A DNA stretch of 40,459 nt from JBBIQS01 sp037442205. GTDB taxonomy: Bacteria; Myxococcota; Myxococcia; Myxococcales; UBA5297. Position 1 is the stretch's first letter. Every line of letters starts with the position of its first letter. Of the stretch, positions 25,404-33,816 are shown piece after piece. Below the pieces are notes generated by a model that had not been told where the DNA came from, did not search any database, and saw nothing but the letters and a program-made list of their open reading frames with translations. The stretch covers positions 1 to 40,459 of the forward strand of contig JBBIQS010000073.1 of assembly GCA_037442205.1 (NCBI GenBank), given 5' to 3'. The position numbers were made by a program, and so were the translations under genes.

Positions 25404-25865
25404 TCAGCCCGGCGAAAGCGAGAAACCTCCCGGGGCCAGCCTCACCAGGAAGAGCGCGTCGAAGCCCTCGGCGATCGCCGGAGGCTCGAGGCGCGCCGCG
25501 GTGGCATAGAGGGCCACGTCGGGAACTCGCGCCTTCCCCAGGCGCAGCCGATTTCGCAGCAGGCACTCTTCGAGCGGCGCATCGAACCAGTACCCGACCA
25601 CCGTCGCTCCCAGCCGGTGCGCCAGCTCGATCAGCGGAGCCCGATCCGCCCGCCGGGCATTGGTGTTGTCGATCGCCGCCGATCTCCCGCTCTCGAGCGC
25701 CTCGGCCAGCAGCTCGAGCTGCCGCCGGTTCTTGCGACGGCTGTTGGGCATCAGGTCCTTGCTGATGTGGACATGCGTAGCCGCCAGGCGAGCGCTGAAG
25801 AAGCTGCTCTTCCCCGAGCCCTGCAGGCCCACCAGGATGGCGACCTCCAGCCCCCCTGCGATCAT
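25404..25865 (-). CDS. AAA_33/polynucleotide-kinase-type P-loop kinase
   Basis: A 153-residue protein with a Walker A loop GLQGSGKSS near the N-terminus, HISKDLM, the switch DNTNARRADRAPLIELAHRL and the arginine-rich lid CLLRNRLR. This set is typical of the kinase domain of T4 PNK/PNKP-like proteins and related zeta-toxin-fold kinases, which phosphorylate the 5'-OH of nucleic acid or small molecules. No phosphatase or ligase domain is present, so the substrate is open. GAGG lies ~7 bases before ATG 25865. It stands alone between two intergenic gaps and is divergent from the alpha/beta hydrolase. Confidence 0.8.
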   Translation of the reverse strand: MIAGGLEVAILVGLQGSGKSSFFSARLAATHVHISKDLMPNSRRKNRRQLELLAEALESGRSAAIDNTNARRADRAPLIELAHRLGATVVGYWFDAPLEECLLRNRLRLGKARVPDVALYATAARLEPPAIAEGFDALFLVRLAPGGFSLSPG

Positions 25866-26009
25866 CGGCTGCCTCGCGCTATTCCCAGAGCTAATTTGGC
25901 TGTGGCACGAAATCGCGGCGATTCGGAGACCGGCGGGCCGCGAGTCTGCCACGCCGGCAGCTGGGATCGCGCCGGCGGCGAGGCAACGGCGCGCACGGGC
26001 GAAACCTTC

Positions 26010-26687
26010 ATGGTGCAGACTGGGCTCAGGCCGACCGTCGTTTCGCTGGACGAGCATCCGCGAGCGGGGGGCCTTATCGATTTGAGCGTGCGCACGCCGC
26101 GAGGGCCTGTCGAGATGCGGCTCTACCGGGCGCCTGGCCACTCGGCCACCGTGTTGCTCGGCGGCGCCGGCGGGGGCTTCGACAGCCCGGCCAAGGATCT
26201 CTACGGCACGCTGGCGCGGGAGCTGCCGGAGCAGGGCATCACCATCCTGCGGCTGCGCTACCGCGACCCCTCCGACCTCGACGCCGCGGTCTATGACGTG
26301 CTCACCGGGCTCTCGGTGCTCGCCGCCAAGGGAATCCAGCGCGTGGGGCAGGTCGGGCACTCCTTCGGCGGCGCGGTAGCGATTCGAGTGGCGGTGCGCT
26401 CTCCCGAGGTCGCAGCGGTGGTCTGCCTGGCGACCCAGGCCTATGGCACCGAGTCGGTCGGCGAGCTGAGCCCGCGACCCCTGCTGTTGATCCACGGCAT
26501 GGCCGACGAGATCCTGCCCGCCGGCTCCTCGACCGTCACCTTCCGGCGCGCCAACAAGCCGAAGGAGCTGCGCCTCATTGATGGCGCCCGCCACTCGCTC
26601 GACGAGGCCTCCGACGAAGTCCGCGACGCGGTGCGCAGCTGGCTCGTGCGCTACCTCGAGGCGGAGCCGGTCCTGAATCCGAATTGA
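26010..26687 (+). CDS. Alpha/beta hydrolase
   Basis: A 225-residue single-domain hydrolase. The nucleophile elbow is GHSFGGAVA, the acid is in LLLIHGMADEILP and the histidine in DGARHSLDEA, giving a full Ser-Asp-His triad. The GGAGGGFDSP loop forms the oxyanion region. This suits dienelactone-hydrolase-like or small carboxylesterase families; the substrate is not evident. No clear ribosome site precedes ATG 26010, and the frame is open upstream, but the sequence before it is not protein-like. It converges on the metallopeptidase gene 13 bases away. Confidence 0.82.
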   Translation: MVQTGLRPTVVSLDEHPRAGGLIDLSVRTPRGPVEMRLYRAPGHSATVLLGGAGGGFDSPAKDLYGTLARELPEQGITILRLRYRDPSDLDAAVYDVLTGLSVLAAKGIQRVGQVGHSFGGAVAIRVAVRSPEVAAVVCLATQAYGTESVGELSPRPLLLIHGMADEILPAGSSTVTFRRANKPKELRLIDGARHSLDEASDEVRDAVRSWLVRYLEAEPVLNPN

Positions 26688-26700
26688 ACCCGGGACGAGT

Positions 26701-28779
26701 CTAGAAGCCGGCCAGCGCCTTCTCGGTCGCCCGCAGCAGCGGCTGGGCGCTGATTGGCGCGCCGGCGGCATTCACCATCCACAGGTCGGGAGTCACCGAG
26801 CCGTAGCGGGCGATGCGCTCAACCTCGGGACCGACCGCCCCGCCGGCTTTGGCGATCTGCTCCTCGATCTGGAACGAGATCAGGTGGCCCAGCGGATAGT
26901 CGGGCAGGTAGAGCGGATAGGCGATCAGGTGCGAGTAGATGCCCAGCAGCGGCGAGTCCTTCCCGCCCAGCACCGGCGCGTAGTAGCGGTTCCAGACGTC
27001 CTTGGAGATCTGCACCACCGCCTCGCGCAGCTGCGCCGGCGTGCCTTCCGGGTGGTCGTACATCCAGTGCCAGGTGGCGATGTCCACCATGGCCACTCCG
27101 GCGATCTCCCAGGTCATCCAGAAGTCGTTGAGCACCCGCAGCTTCTCGGTCTCGGCGTCGGACTTGGACAATCCCAGCAGCTGCAGATCGCGCGCCTGGA
27201 AGATGAAGGCGATGGCCTCGGTGCAGGCGCTGTTGGGCACGCCCTGCAGCAGAGTGTGATCGACTTCGTAGAGCGAGAAGACCTGCTCGACGTTGTGCCC
27301 CAGCTCGTGGACGGCGACGTTGTAGCCCTTGTAGTCCATGCCGTCCTTGGCGATACGAGTGCGCAGGTGCGGCAGGTCTCCGCGCCGCATGGCCTGCATC
27401 GCGTGCCCGGCGCCGCGGGCCGGGTCGACCGCGATGTGCTCGGCCACGAAACGCGCCTTGTCCGCCGACATCCCCAGCTGCTGCAGGATGCGCGGGATGT
27501 CCTTGGAGAAGGCCTCGGCGTTTGGATAGCGCTTGCGAGTCATCTCGCTCAGCTGCTCCTCGGGATACTTCGAACGGGCCTGGAAGCCGTCGTACCAGAG
27601 CTCTTGCGGCTCGAGAGGGCGGCCGAGACGCTTCTGGATGACCGCCGCCACCTTCGGGACCAGCGGCGACTCGAGCACCGCGGTCAGCAACTCCTTCACC
27701 CGCTGCTCGGGGATCTCGCGCTCCAGTTCGAAGCTGCGGGCGATGGCGGTCGGGGCGATCGGCGAATAGGGATCGGCGCGCCGCAGCGCCTGGTATTGGC
27801 CGAGCCACTGGGCGTAGCGGGTGTCGGGCTCGGAGCCCTGCAGCTCGACCGGGCGCGCCGGCGGGGCCGAAGCCTCGATCTCCGCGGCCGGAGCCGGAGT
27901 GACCTGGTTGGTGTAGGGATTCCAGTCGAAGCGCGGGTTGTCGATCACCGCCGCCGGGATGGTCTGGGTGACGATGCGCTCCATCACTTTGGCGATCATC
28001 CGCTGCTTCTCGAGCCCCTGGGGCTTGGCGTAGTCCGCCTTGAGCTCGTCGCGCAGGTTCCAGTGGCTGATCAGCCGCAGATCCTTGGGAAAGAGCCGCT
28101 CGCCCTTCTCGGTGAGCAGGTGGTGCATCCAGATGTTGTACTCGGCGATGTAGAGGTCGGCCTTGGCGGCGGTCTCCGCGATCCGCTGCTGGATCTCGGC
28201 GGGAACGCGCCGCGAGAAGCGGCGGTTGAGGCGAACCTCGGCCCATTGCTCCCGCGAGTAGCCGGGACCCTTTGCCAGCCTATCGGCCAGCGTGGTCTGC
28301 GGGAAGTTGAGCAGGGCGACGAAGCCGATCTTGGCGCCGAACAGGTCCTCGATCAGGTGCGCCGAGGGATCGAAGCCGGCCAAGAGCGGATCCACCGGCA
28401 GCAGCGGCCCGAGATCGAGGTCGGTCGGCTTGCGCAGCTCGCGCGAGATCTCGTTGAAGTGACCGTCGAGCTGCTCGAATTCGTCCTCGAGCCGGGCGAG
28501 CGTGGTATCGAGCAGCTTGGGGTCGCTGATGAAGTTCTCGCGGACGAAGGCGCCCAGGTCCCCGTCGTCGGATCGCCAGAGCGCGGCCACCTGATCCACC
28601 CCGCGCTCGATGCGCGCCCGCGCCGCCTCCCCGTACTTCTTAAGAAGCTCGGACTTGAGCGCCGCGGTGTCGAGGCGAGGAGGCATGGCAGTCCCCGAAT
28701 TCTGCTGAGGGTGATCGGCGTGGGCGCAGGCGACGAGCGCCGACGCCAGGAGTCCTGTGAGACGAGCGGGAGCGTTCAT
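26701..28779 (-). CDS. Large HELGH zinc metallopeptidase, probable lipoprotein
   Basis: A 692-residue protein. From ATG 28779 it opens with a hydrophobic signal-like stretch (LTGLLASALVAC) whose LVAC could be a lipobox. The long helical body carries the zinc motif His491-Glu-Leu-Gly-His495 and a likely third ligand Glu521 (CTEAIAF). This gluzincin layout recalls M2/M3-type peptidases with a mostly helical cleft, but the overall sequence is not one of the well-known families to my reading. A possible outer-membrane or periplasmic oligopeptidase. A GTG at 28818 would add 13 residues and hide the signal, so it is less likely. A monocistronic gene following the XRE-like regulator gene by 62 bases on the same strand. 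Confidence 0.75.
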   Translation of the reverse strand: MNAPARLTGLLASALVACAHADHPQQNSGTAMPPRLDTAALKSELLKKYGEAARARIERGVDQVAALWRSDDGDLGAFVRENFISDPKLLDTTLARLEDEFEQLDGHFNEISRELRKPTDLDLGPLLPVDPLLAGFDPSAHLIEDLFGAKIGFVALLNFPQTTLADRLAKGPGYSREQWAEVRLNRRFSRRVPAEIQQRIAETAAKADLYIAEYNIWMHHLLTEKGERLFPKDLRLISHWNLRDELKADYAKPQGLEKQRMIAKVMERIVTQTIPAAVIDNPRFDWNPYTNQVTPAPAAEIEASAPPARPVELQGSEPDTRYAQWLGQYQALRRADPYSPIAPTAIARSFELEREIPEQRVKELLTAVLESPLVPKVAAVIQKRLGRPLEPQELWYDGFQARSKYPEEQLSEMTRKRYPNAEAFSKDIPRILQQLGMSADKARFVAEHIAVDPARGAGHAMQAMRRGDLPHLRTRIAKDGMDYKGYNVAVHELGHNVEQVFSLYEVDHTLLQGVPNSACTEAIAFIFQARDLQLLGLSKSDAETEKLRVLNDFWMTWEIAGVAMVDIATWHWMYDHPEGTPAQLREAVVQISKDVWNRYYAPVLGGKDSPLLGIYSHLIAYPLYLPDYPLGHLISFQIEEQIAKAGGAVGPEVERIARYGSVTPDLWMVNAAGAPISAQPLLRATEKALAGF

Positions 28780-28841
28780 GGGCTGGCTCTCTAGCACCGC
28801 CCGCGCCCCCGGCGCCACCGCTCAGCAACGGCGCGTGCCGA

Positions 28842-29336
28842 TCACGACGCCGTCGTGCCCTTGCCGAGGCGGACGTTGAAGTCCGCCAGCTGCTGAATCA
28901 GCTCCTCCAGGTGGCGGCGCAGGTGGGCGCACTCCTCGGTGCTCAGGTCCTTGCCCGCCGGCGAATCGGGCGCCCGGGCGCGCATCAGCACCTGCTGCAG
29001 GTGCCCCATGGTCCCGCCCATCACCAGCATCGCCTCGGTCAACTGACCCTCGACCGCCTTGCCCTCGGGGATCCGCACCAGCTCGCAGCCGATGCCGTGC
29101 AGGTAGGGGCCGAAGACCAGCTCGGGCCGGCCGGTGAACTCGGCCAGGTGCGGCAACAGGTCCGCCGGAAAGTGCGAGCGCCCGGCCGCCCAGTGGGAAA
29201 CCAGCGTGCGGTCGATCTCGATGTCGTGCTCAGCCAACCAACCAAGGAAGGCCTCGACCTTGAACAGGCCGAGCTCCCGCAGCCCCGCCAGCATGTGCTG
29301 GCTCCAATCGCCATAGGGCTTCTTGATGTGCGCCAT
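28842..29336 (-). CDS. XRE-like DNA-binding regulator
   Basis: A 164-residue protein with no exact family recognised. Residues ~28-75 look like a lambda-repressor-type HTH: EAFLGWLAEHDIEIDRTLVS, then HWAAGRSHFPADLLPHLAEF, the recognition helix plus the G-R-x-x-x-P-x-x-L-L turn typical of XRE proteins. The rest is helical (GQLTEAMLVMGGTMGHLQQV, then a coiled-coil-like LRRHLEELIQQLADFNVRLG) and probably dimerises. AGGTGAG lies ~7 bases before ATG 29336. The leader overlaps a set of GGTG/CACC half sites just after a candidate promoter, which suggests autoregulation. It may control the metallopeptidase downstream. Confidence 0.6.
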   Translation of the reverse strand: MAHIKKPYGDWSQHMLAGLRELGLFKVEAFLGWLAEHDIEIDRTLVSHWAAGRSHFPADLLPHLAEFTGRPELVFGPYLHGIGCELVRIPEGKAVEGQLTEAMLVMGGTMGHLQQVLMRARAPDSPAGKDLSTEECAHLRRHLEELIQQLADFNVRLGKGTTAS

Positions 29337-29344
29337 CGGGCAAT

Positions 29345-29370
29345 CTCACCTGGTGGGCCTTCTTGGTGAG
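29345..29370. promoter_or_regulatory. GGTG/CACC half-site cluster upstream of the XRE-like gene
   Basis: CTCACC (29345-29350) is inverted as GGTGAG (29365-29370), with another GGTG at 29352-29355 making a CACC-T-GGTG palindrome. The cluster lies between the XRE-like start codon and its candidate -10, where a bound protein would block transcription. Operator function is inferred. Confidence 0.4.
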
Positions 29371-29371
29371 A

Positions 29372-29400
29372 ACACTACCGGGCATCGTTTCACGCGCCAA
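29372..29400 (-). promoter_or_regulatory. Candidate promoter of the XRE-like gene
   Basis: On the minus strand, TTGGCG (29400-29395), a 17-base spacer and TAGTGT (29377-29372). Predicted start is near 29365, inside the half-site cluster. Matches are 4/6 and 3/6. Confidence 0.35.
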
Positions 29401-29541
29401 ACGCCCTTGCGCCCGCTCGAATCTGGGGCCGCCGAACAGTGCCAGATTCCTCTGGACGCAAGGGACCGAACACTCTAGGAGTCTGCCGTCAGCAGCGGGG
29501 GGCCGCGCCTGCCTCCCCGGCACAAGAAGCGAAGCACTTGA

Positions 29542-29560
29542 CCCTGACCCAGCGTCAGGG
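29542..29560. promoter_or_regulatory. 7-bp inverted repeat upstream of the ABC operon
   Basis: CCCTGAC (29542-29548) and GTCAGGG (29554-29560) with a 5-base spacer form an operator-like palindrome, overlapping a TTGACC hexamer (29538-29543). It lies ~100 bases before the first operon gene. No T-tract follows, so it is not a terminator. Confidence 0.4.
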
Positions 29561-29663
29561 CCGACAAGACACAGGCTACCGAGCGCCTGAACGGCAATCG
29601 TAAAGCCGAATCGACGTAGTGCGGAGGCTGTCCCCTCCTCCGGCCTTCTCCAAGGAGCCGCCG

Positions 29664-30398
29664 ATGTCCGCGATCGTGGCAGTGCGAAACGTCACCAAGG
29701 ACTACAAGCTGGGCAGCGTCACCGTCCCGGCGCTGCGCGGGGTCGACCTCGACGTCCCCAAGGGCGAGTTCCTCTCCATCGCCGGGCCGTCGGGCAGCGG
29801 CAAGACCACCTTGCTCAACCTGATCGGCTGCGTGGACACCCCGACCTCGGGAACGGTCATGCTCGACGGCCAGAGCTCCAAGGAGCTGAGCGAGCGGCAG
29901 CTGACCGATCTGCGGCTGCACAAGCTGGGGTTCATCTTCCAGAGCTTCAACCTGGTCAACGTGCTGACCGTCTTCCAGAACGTGGAGTTCCCGCTGCTGC
30001 TGCAGCGCACGCACACCGCCCAGGAGCGCAAGAAGCGGGTCAGCGAGTTGCTCGAGCAGGTCGGCCTGGGGACCTACCTGCAGCACCGGCCCAACGAGCT
30101 CTCCGGCGGCCAGCGCCAGCGCGTCGCCGTGGCCCGGGCGCTGGTCACCCGCCCGCAGATCGTCCTCGCCGACGAGCCCACCGCCAACCTCGACTCGGTC
30201 ACCGGCAGCAACATCCTCGACCTGATGAAGGACATGAACCGCAAGTTCGGCACCACCTTCATCTTCTCAACCCACGACGCCAAGGTGATGAGCTACGCCA
30301 GCATCCTGGTGAAACTGGCCGACGGGCTCATCGTCTCCAACGGCAAGGCCGAGGCCAAGCCCAACGGAGCCACCGCTCCCGTCGCGGAGGCGCGCTGA
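29664..30398 (+). CDS. LolD/MacB-type ABC transporter ATPase
   Basis: A 244-residue cytosolic ATPase. Walker A GPSGSGKTT, Q-loop FIFQSFNLV, signature LSGGQRQRVAVARAL, Walker B IVLADEPTANLD and the H-switch STHDAKVM are all intact. The branch (NLV, LDGQSSKELS, NLDSVTGSNI) is that of LolD/MacB/FtsE-like proteins, which drive extraction of substrates from the outer leaflet of the inner membrane rather than transport through it. AAGGAG lies 6 bases before ATG 29664. Its TGA shares a base with the next ATG (TGATG at 30396-30400), the first of four coupled junctions. Confidence 0.93.
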   Translation: MSAIVAVRNVTKDYKLGSVTVPALRGVDLDVPKGEFLSIAGPSGSGKTTLLNLIGCVDTPTSGTVMLDGQSSKELSERQLTDLRLHKLGFIFQSFNLVNVLTVFQNVEFPLLLQRTHTAQERKKRVSELLEQVGLGTYLQHRPNELSGGQRQRVAVARALVTRPQIVLADEPTANLDSVTGSNILDLMKDMNRKFGTTFIFSTHDAKVMSYASILVKLADGLIVSNGKAEAKPNGATAPVAEAR

Positions 30399-32506
30399 TG
30401 CACGGCCGCCTCGAGATGCTGGGGATCCTGATCCGGATCGCCCTGCAGAACCTCTTCGCCAGCAAGCTCAAGACGCTGATCGTCGGCGGCATCATCTGCT
30501 TCGGTGCGCTGCTGGTGGTGCTGGGCAGCGCCATGACCGACACCATCGGCCAGGGCATCAAAGGCAGCGTCATCCACAGCCTGGCCGGCCACCTGCAGGT
30601 CTACAGCGACAGGAGCAAGGACGAGCTGGCCCTCTACGGCGGGATGACCGGGGACGTGGACCTGACGCCGATGGAGGACTTCTCCAAGGTCAAGCAGGCC
30701 ATCGCCGCGGTCCCCAACGTCAAGGCGGTGGTGCCGATGGGGATCGGCGAAGCCTTCGCCGGCAGCGGCAACGCCCTGGACCGGGCGCTGGAGAGCCTGC
30801 GGGCAGTGGTCAAGCGGCAGCTGGCCGGCGAGACCGGCGAAGCCATCGACCGCGAATACCAGGCGCGCAAGAACTTCGTGCGCCGGATGGTGGGACTCTT
30901 CGAGAAGGAGCTCGGTGGCGCCATTGCCCAGGCGGTGGAACCGACTGCCGCCGATCGCCAGTCCTTCGAGGACCTCAAGCGATCGGCCAGCGACGAGTTC
31001 TGGGCCGAGTTCGAGAAGGACAAGCTGGCCGGCCTGGAGTTCCTGGAGAACAAGGTCGCCCCGCAGGCGCTGGAAGGCGACATGCTCTTCGTGCGCTACG
31101 TGGGAACCGATCCGCAGGCCTACCAGCAGGCCTTCGACCGCTTCGAGATCGCCGAGGGGCAGATGATCCCTCCCGGCAAGCGCGGAATCCTGCTGGGCAA
31201 GGTCTATTACGACCAGTGGCTCAAGATGAAGACCGCCTTCCGGCTGGACCGCATCCACGACGGCCTGGCGGTCGGCCGGACCATCGCCAAGGACGAGGAG
31301 CTCAAGCGGTTCGTCAAGGAAAACACCCAGCAGGTGCGCGACATCGTCACCCAGCTCGACGAGCTCGGGGAGAAGGAGATGGTCGGGCGCATCCAGAAGG
31401 AACTGGGCAGCCAGGAGACCGAGCTCGGCAAGCTCCTGGTGCAGCTGTTCCAGACCGACGACGGCAACTTCGAGCGCCGCTACCAGTTCTTCTACGAGCA
31501 GCTGGCCCCGATGCTGCGCCTGTACTCGGTGCAGGTGGGCGAGACCATCACCATCAAGGCCTTCACCAAGTCCGGCTACGTCAAGTCGGTCAACGTCAAG
31601 GTGTGGGGCATCTGCCAGTACCGGGGAATGGAGAAGTCACAGTTCTCCGGGATGATGAGCGTGATGGACCTGATGAGCTTCCGCGACCTCTACGGCTACA
31701 TGAGCGCCGAGAACCTCGCCGAGATCGACAAGCTCAAGCAGGCCGCCGGCGCGCGGCAGGTCGATCGCGAGAACGCCGAGGCCGACCTGTTCGGCGGCGG
31801 CGGCGAGGTGGTGGCCGAGGCGAAGGCCCAGGGCTTCGACGAGAATGCCCTGCTCGACAAGGCCGCCCGGCGCACCGACCAGTCCGAGAAGACCTACACC
31901 CGCGAGGAGTTGGAGAAGGGCGTGGCGCTCAACTCGGCCATCGTCCTCGAGGATCCATCGAAGGCGGAGGAGACCCGCGCCGCGATCGAGGCGGTGATCG
32001 CCAAGGAGAAGCTGGGGCTCAAGGTGGTGGACTGGCAGAAGGCCTCGGGAATGGTCGGCCAGTTCGTCAATATGCTCACCCTGGTGCTCTTCACCGCGGT
32101 GCTAATCATCTTCGCGGTGGCGCTGGTCATCATCAACAACTCGATGGTGATGGCCACCCTGCAGCGCATCAAGGAGATCGGCACGCTGCGGGCCATCGGT
32201 GCGCAGCGGCGCTTCGTGCTGGGGATGATCGGCGTCGAGACGCTGGCGGTGGGGCTCCTCTTCGGCGCTCTGGGTTCGGCCCTCGGCTCCGGGCTGGTCA
32301 AGCTCATCGCAATGCGCGGCATCCCGGCGACCAGCGACGAGATGTACTTCATCTTCTCCGGGCCCGCGCTGCGGCCCTACCTCAGCGGAACCAACCTCGT
32401 CATCGCCTTCGCCATCGTGCTGGTGGTCAGCGTGCTCTCCGCCTTCTACCCGGCGGTGATCGCCACGCGCATCACGCCGCTCGAGGCGATGTCGTCGGAG
32501 GAATGA
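30398..32506 (+). CDS. FtsX/MacB-type ABC permease with large periplasmic insertion
   Basis: A 702-residue permease. One N-terminal membrane helix (~25-48) is followed by a ~500-residue periplasmic region, then three C-terminal helices with the FtsX-domain motif IKEIGTLRAIGAQRRFVLGMI and the ending RITPLEAMS. LolC/LolE are ~400 residues; the extra ~300 here are mostly charged helical segments (RAVVKRQLAGETGEAIDREY, EELKRFVKENTQQVRDIVTQ). A flexible acidic, Gly-rich loop holds EADLFGGGG (DLFG at 463-466), similar to the repeat in the barrel protein of this operon. It is coupled to the ATPase upstream and to the second permease by ATGA at 32503-32506. Confidence 0.9.
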   Translation: MHGRLEMLGILIRIALQNLFASKLKTLIVGGIICFGALLVVLGSAMTDTIGQGIKGSVIHSLAGHLQVYSDRSKDELALYGGMTGDVDLTPMEDFSKVKQAIAAVPNVKAVVPMGIGEAFAGSGNALDRALESLRAVVKRQLAGETGEAIDREYQARKNFVRRMVGLFEKELGGAIAQAVEPTAADRQSFEDLKRSASDEFWAEFEKDKLAGLEFLENKVAPQALEGDMLFVRYVGTDPQAYQQAFDRFEIAEGQMIPPGKRGILLGKVYYDQWLKMKTAFRLDRIHDGLAVGRTIAKDEELKRFVKENTQQVRDIVTQLDELGEKEMVGRIQKELGSQETELGKLLVQLFQTDDGNFERRYQFFYEQLAPMLRLYSVQVGETITIKAFTKSGYVKSVNVKVWGICQYRGMEKSQFSGMMSVMDLMSFRDLYGYMSAENLAEIDKLKQAAGARQVDRENAEADLFGGGGEVVAEAKAQGFDENALLDKAARRTDQSEKTYTREELEKGVALNSAIVLEDPSKAEETRAAIEAVIAKEKLGLKVVDWQKASGMVGQFVNMLTLVLFTAVLIIFAVALVIINNSMVMATLQRIKEIGTLRAIGAQRRFVLGMIGVETLAVGLLFGALGSALGSGLVKLIAMRGIPATSDEMYFIFSGPALRPYLSGTNLVIAFAIVLVVSVLSAFYPAVIATRITPLEAMSSEE

Positions 32507-32508
32507 CC

Positions 32509-33816
32509 ATGGGCCTCATCGACCTTCAGATCGCGGCTCGCAGCCTGCTGCAGCACAGCAAGCGCACCGGCTTTTTGGGCGCGGCCATCGCCTCGGTCAC
32601 CATCCTGATGGTGCTGCTCAACGGGCTCATCGCCGGCATCGACGACATGATGCTGCGCTCGGCGACCACGCTGATGACCGGCCACGTCAACGTCGGCGGT
32701 TTCTTCAAGGTCACCAGCGGGGCGGCGGCGCCCCTGGTCACCGACTTCCAGAAGGTGATGGACGATGTGAAGGGAGAGGTCGCCGGCGTCGACTACATCG
32801 TTGCGCGCGGCCGCGGCTTCGCCAAGGCGGTCTCCGACACCGCCACCCAGGACCTGATCCTCGGCGGCATCGACATCCGCACCGAGAATGGCTTCCGCCA
32901 GGTGGTACAGCCGCTCTCCGGGAACCTCGACGACTTCGCCAAGCCCAACACAGCGCTAATCTTCGAGACCCAGGCCAAGAAGCTCGGGGTCAAGGTCGGG
33001 GACTCGCTGACGCTGTCGGCGCCCACCGCCCGCGGGACCAACAACACCGCCGACGTGCGGATCATCGCCATCTGCAAAGACATCGGCCTGCTGAGCGTCT
33101 TCAACGCCTACGTCACCCCCGGGACCCTGCGCTCGCTCTACCAGCTCAAGGACACCGCCACCGGCGCCCTGCAGATCTACCTCAAGGATCACTCCACCGC
33201 GCCCCTGGTCGCCGCCCACCTGCGCGAGGTGCTTGAGAAGAAGGGCCACCGGCTGATGGAACCCGATCCCCAGCCCTACTTCCAGAAGCTGATGACCAAG
33301 GTCAACCGCGAGGACTGGACCGGCCAGAAGCTCGACGTCACCACCTGGATGGACGAGATGAGCTTCATCAGCTCCACCCTCAAGATCCTGCGGGCGCTGA
33401 GCTTCCTGCTCACCCTGATCCTGGCGGTGATCATCGTGGTCGGCATCATGAACACGATGTGGATCGCCATCCGCGAGCGGACCCGGGAGATCGGCACCCT
33501 GCGCGCCATTGGGATGCAGCGCGGCAAGGTGCGCACCATGTTCCTGCTCGAGGCGGCGCTGCTCGGATTCGGGAGCACGGTGTTTGGGGTGACGGTGGCC
33601 TCGCTGATCGCGATCATTGTCAACGCCGCCCACATCTCGGTGCCGGAGTCGGTGCAGATGTTCTTGATGACCGACCACCTCAACCTGGCGATTCACCCCG
33701 GCGGGCTCGCCTCGGCGATCATCTCCCTCACTCTGCTGGTCACCTTCGCCGCGCTGTATCCCGCCTGGCGCGCGGCTAAACTTCAGCCGGTCACGGCCAT
33801 GCATCACATCGGATGA
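32509..33816 (+). CDS. FtsX/LolCE-type ABC permease
   Basis: A 435-residue permease of normal LolC/E size. A membrane helix (~20-42), a periplasmic domain (~45-290; GHVNVGGFFKVTSG, then LILGGIDIRTENGFR) and three C-terminal helices with TREIGTLRAIGMQRGKVRTM and the ending LQPVTAMHHIG. Two in-frame ATGs, 32503 and 32509, are possible. GGAGGA at 32497-32502 is at proper spacing only for 32509, while 32503 overlaps the previous stop as ATGA. With the larger first permease it should form a heterodimer around the LolD-like ATPase. Its own stop overlaps the start of the LolA-like gene (33813-33816). Confidence 0.9.
   Translation: MGLIDLQIAARSLLQHSKRTGFLGAAIASVTILMVLLNGLIAGIDDMMLRSATTLMTGHVNVGGFFKVTSGAAAPLVTDFQKVMDDVKGEVAGVDYIVARGRGFAKAVSDTATQDLILGGIDIRTENGFRQVVQPLSGNLDDFAKPNTALIFETQAKKLGVKVGDSLTLSAPTARGTNNTADVRIIAICKDIGLLSVFNAYVTPGTLRSLYQLKDTATGALQIYLKDHSTAPLVAAHLREVLEKKGHRLMEPDPQPYFQKLMTKVNREDWTGQKLDVTTWMDEMSFISSTLKILRALSFLLTLILAVIIVVGIMNTMWIAIRERTREIGTLRAIGMQRGKVRTMFLLEAALLGFGSTVFGVTVASLIAIIVNAAHISVPESVQMFLMTDHLNLAIHPGGLASAIISLTLLVTFAALYPAWRAAKLQPVTAMHHIG

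Larger units (their letters stand above)
29337..29663. other. Divergent intergenic region before the ABC operon
   Basis: About 327 bases between the XRE-like gene and the export operon. The left part holds GGTG/CACC half sites and a minus-strand promoter candidate. The centre shows nothing. 29542-29560 holds a 7-bp inverted repeat. The right end holds the operon's AAGGAG ribosome site (29652-29657). No convincing plus-strand promoter was found. Confidence 0.5.

Noticed and set aside
26884..28794. 636-codon plus frame opposite the metallopeptidase
   Set aside because: Repetitive Val/Leu/Gln/Arg translation without domains; the minus frame carries HELGH and a sensible N-terminus.
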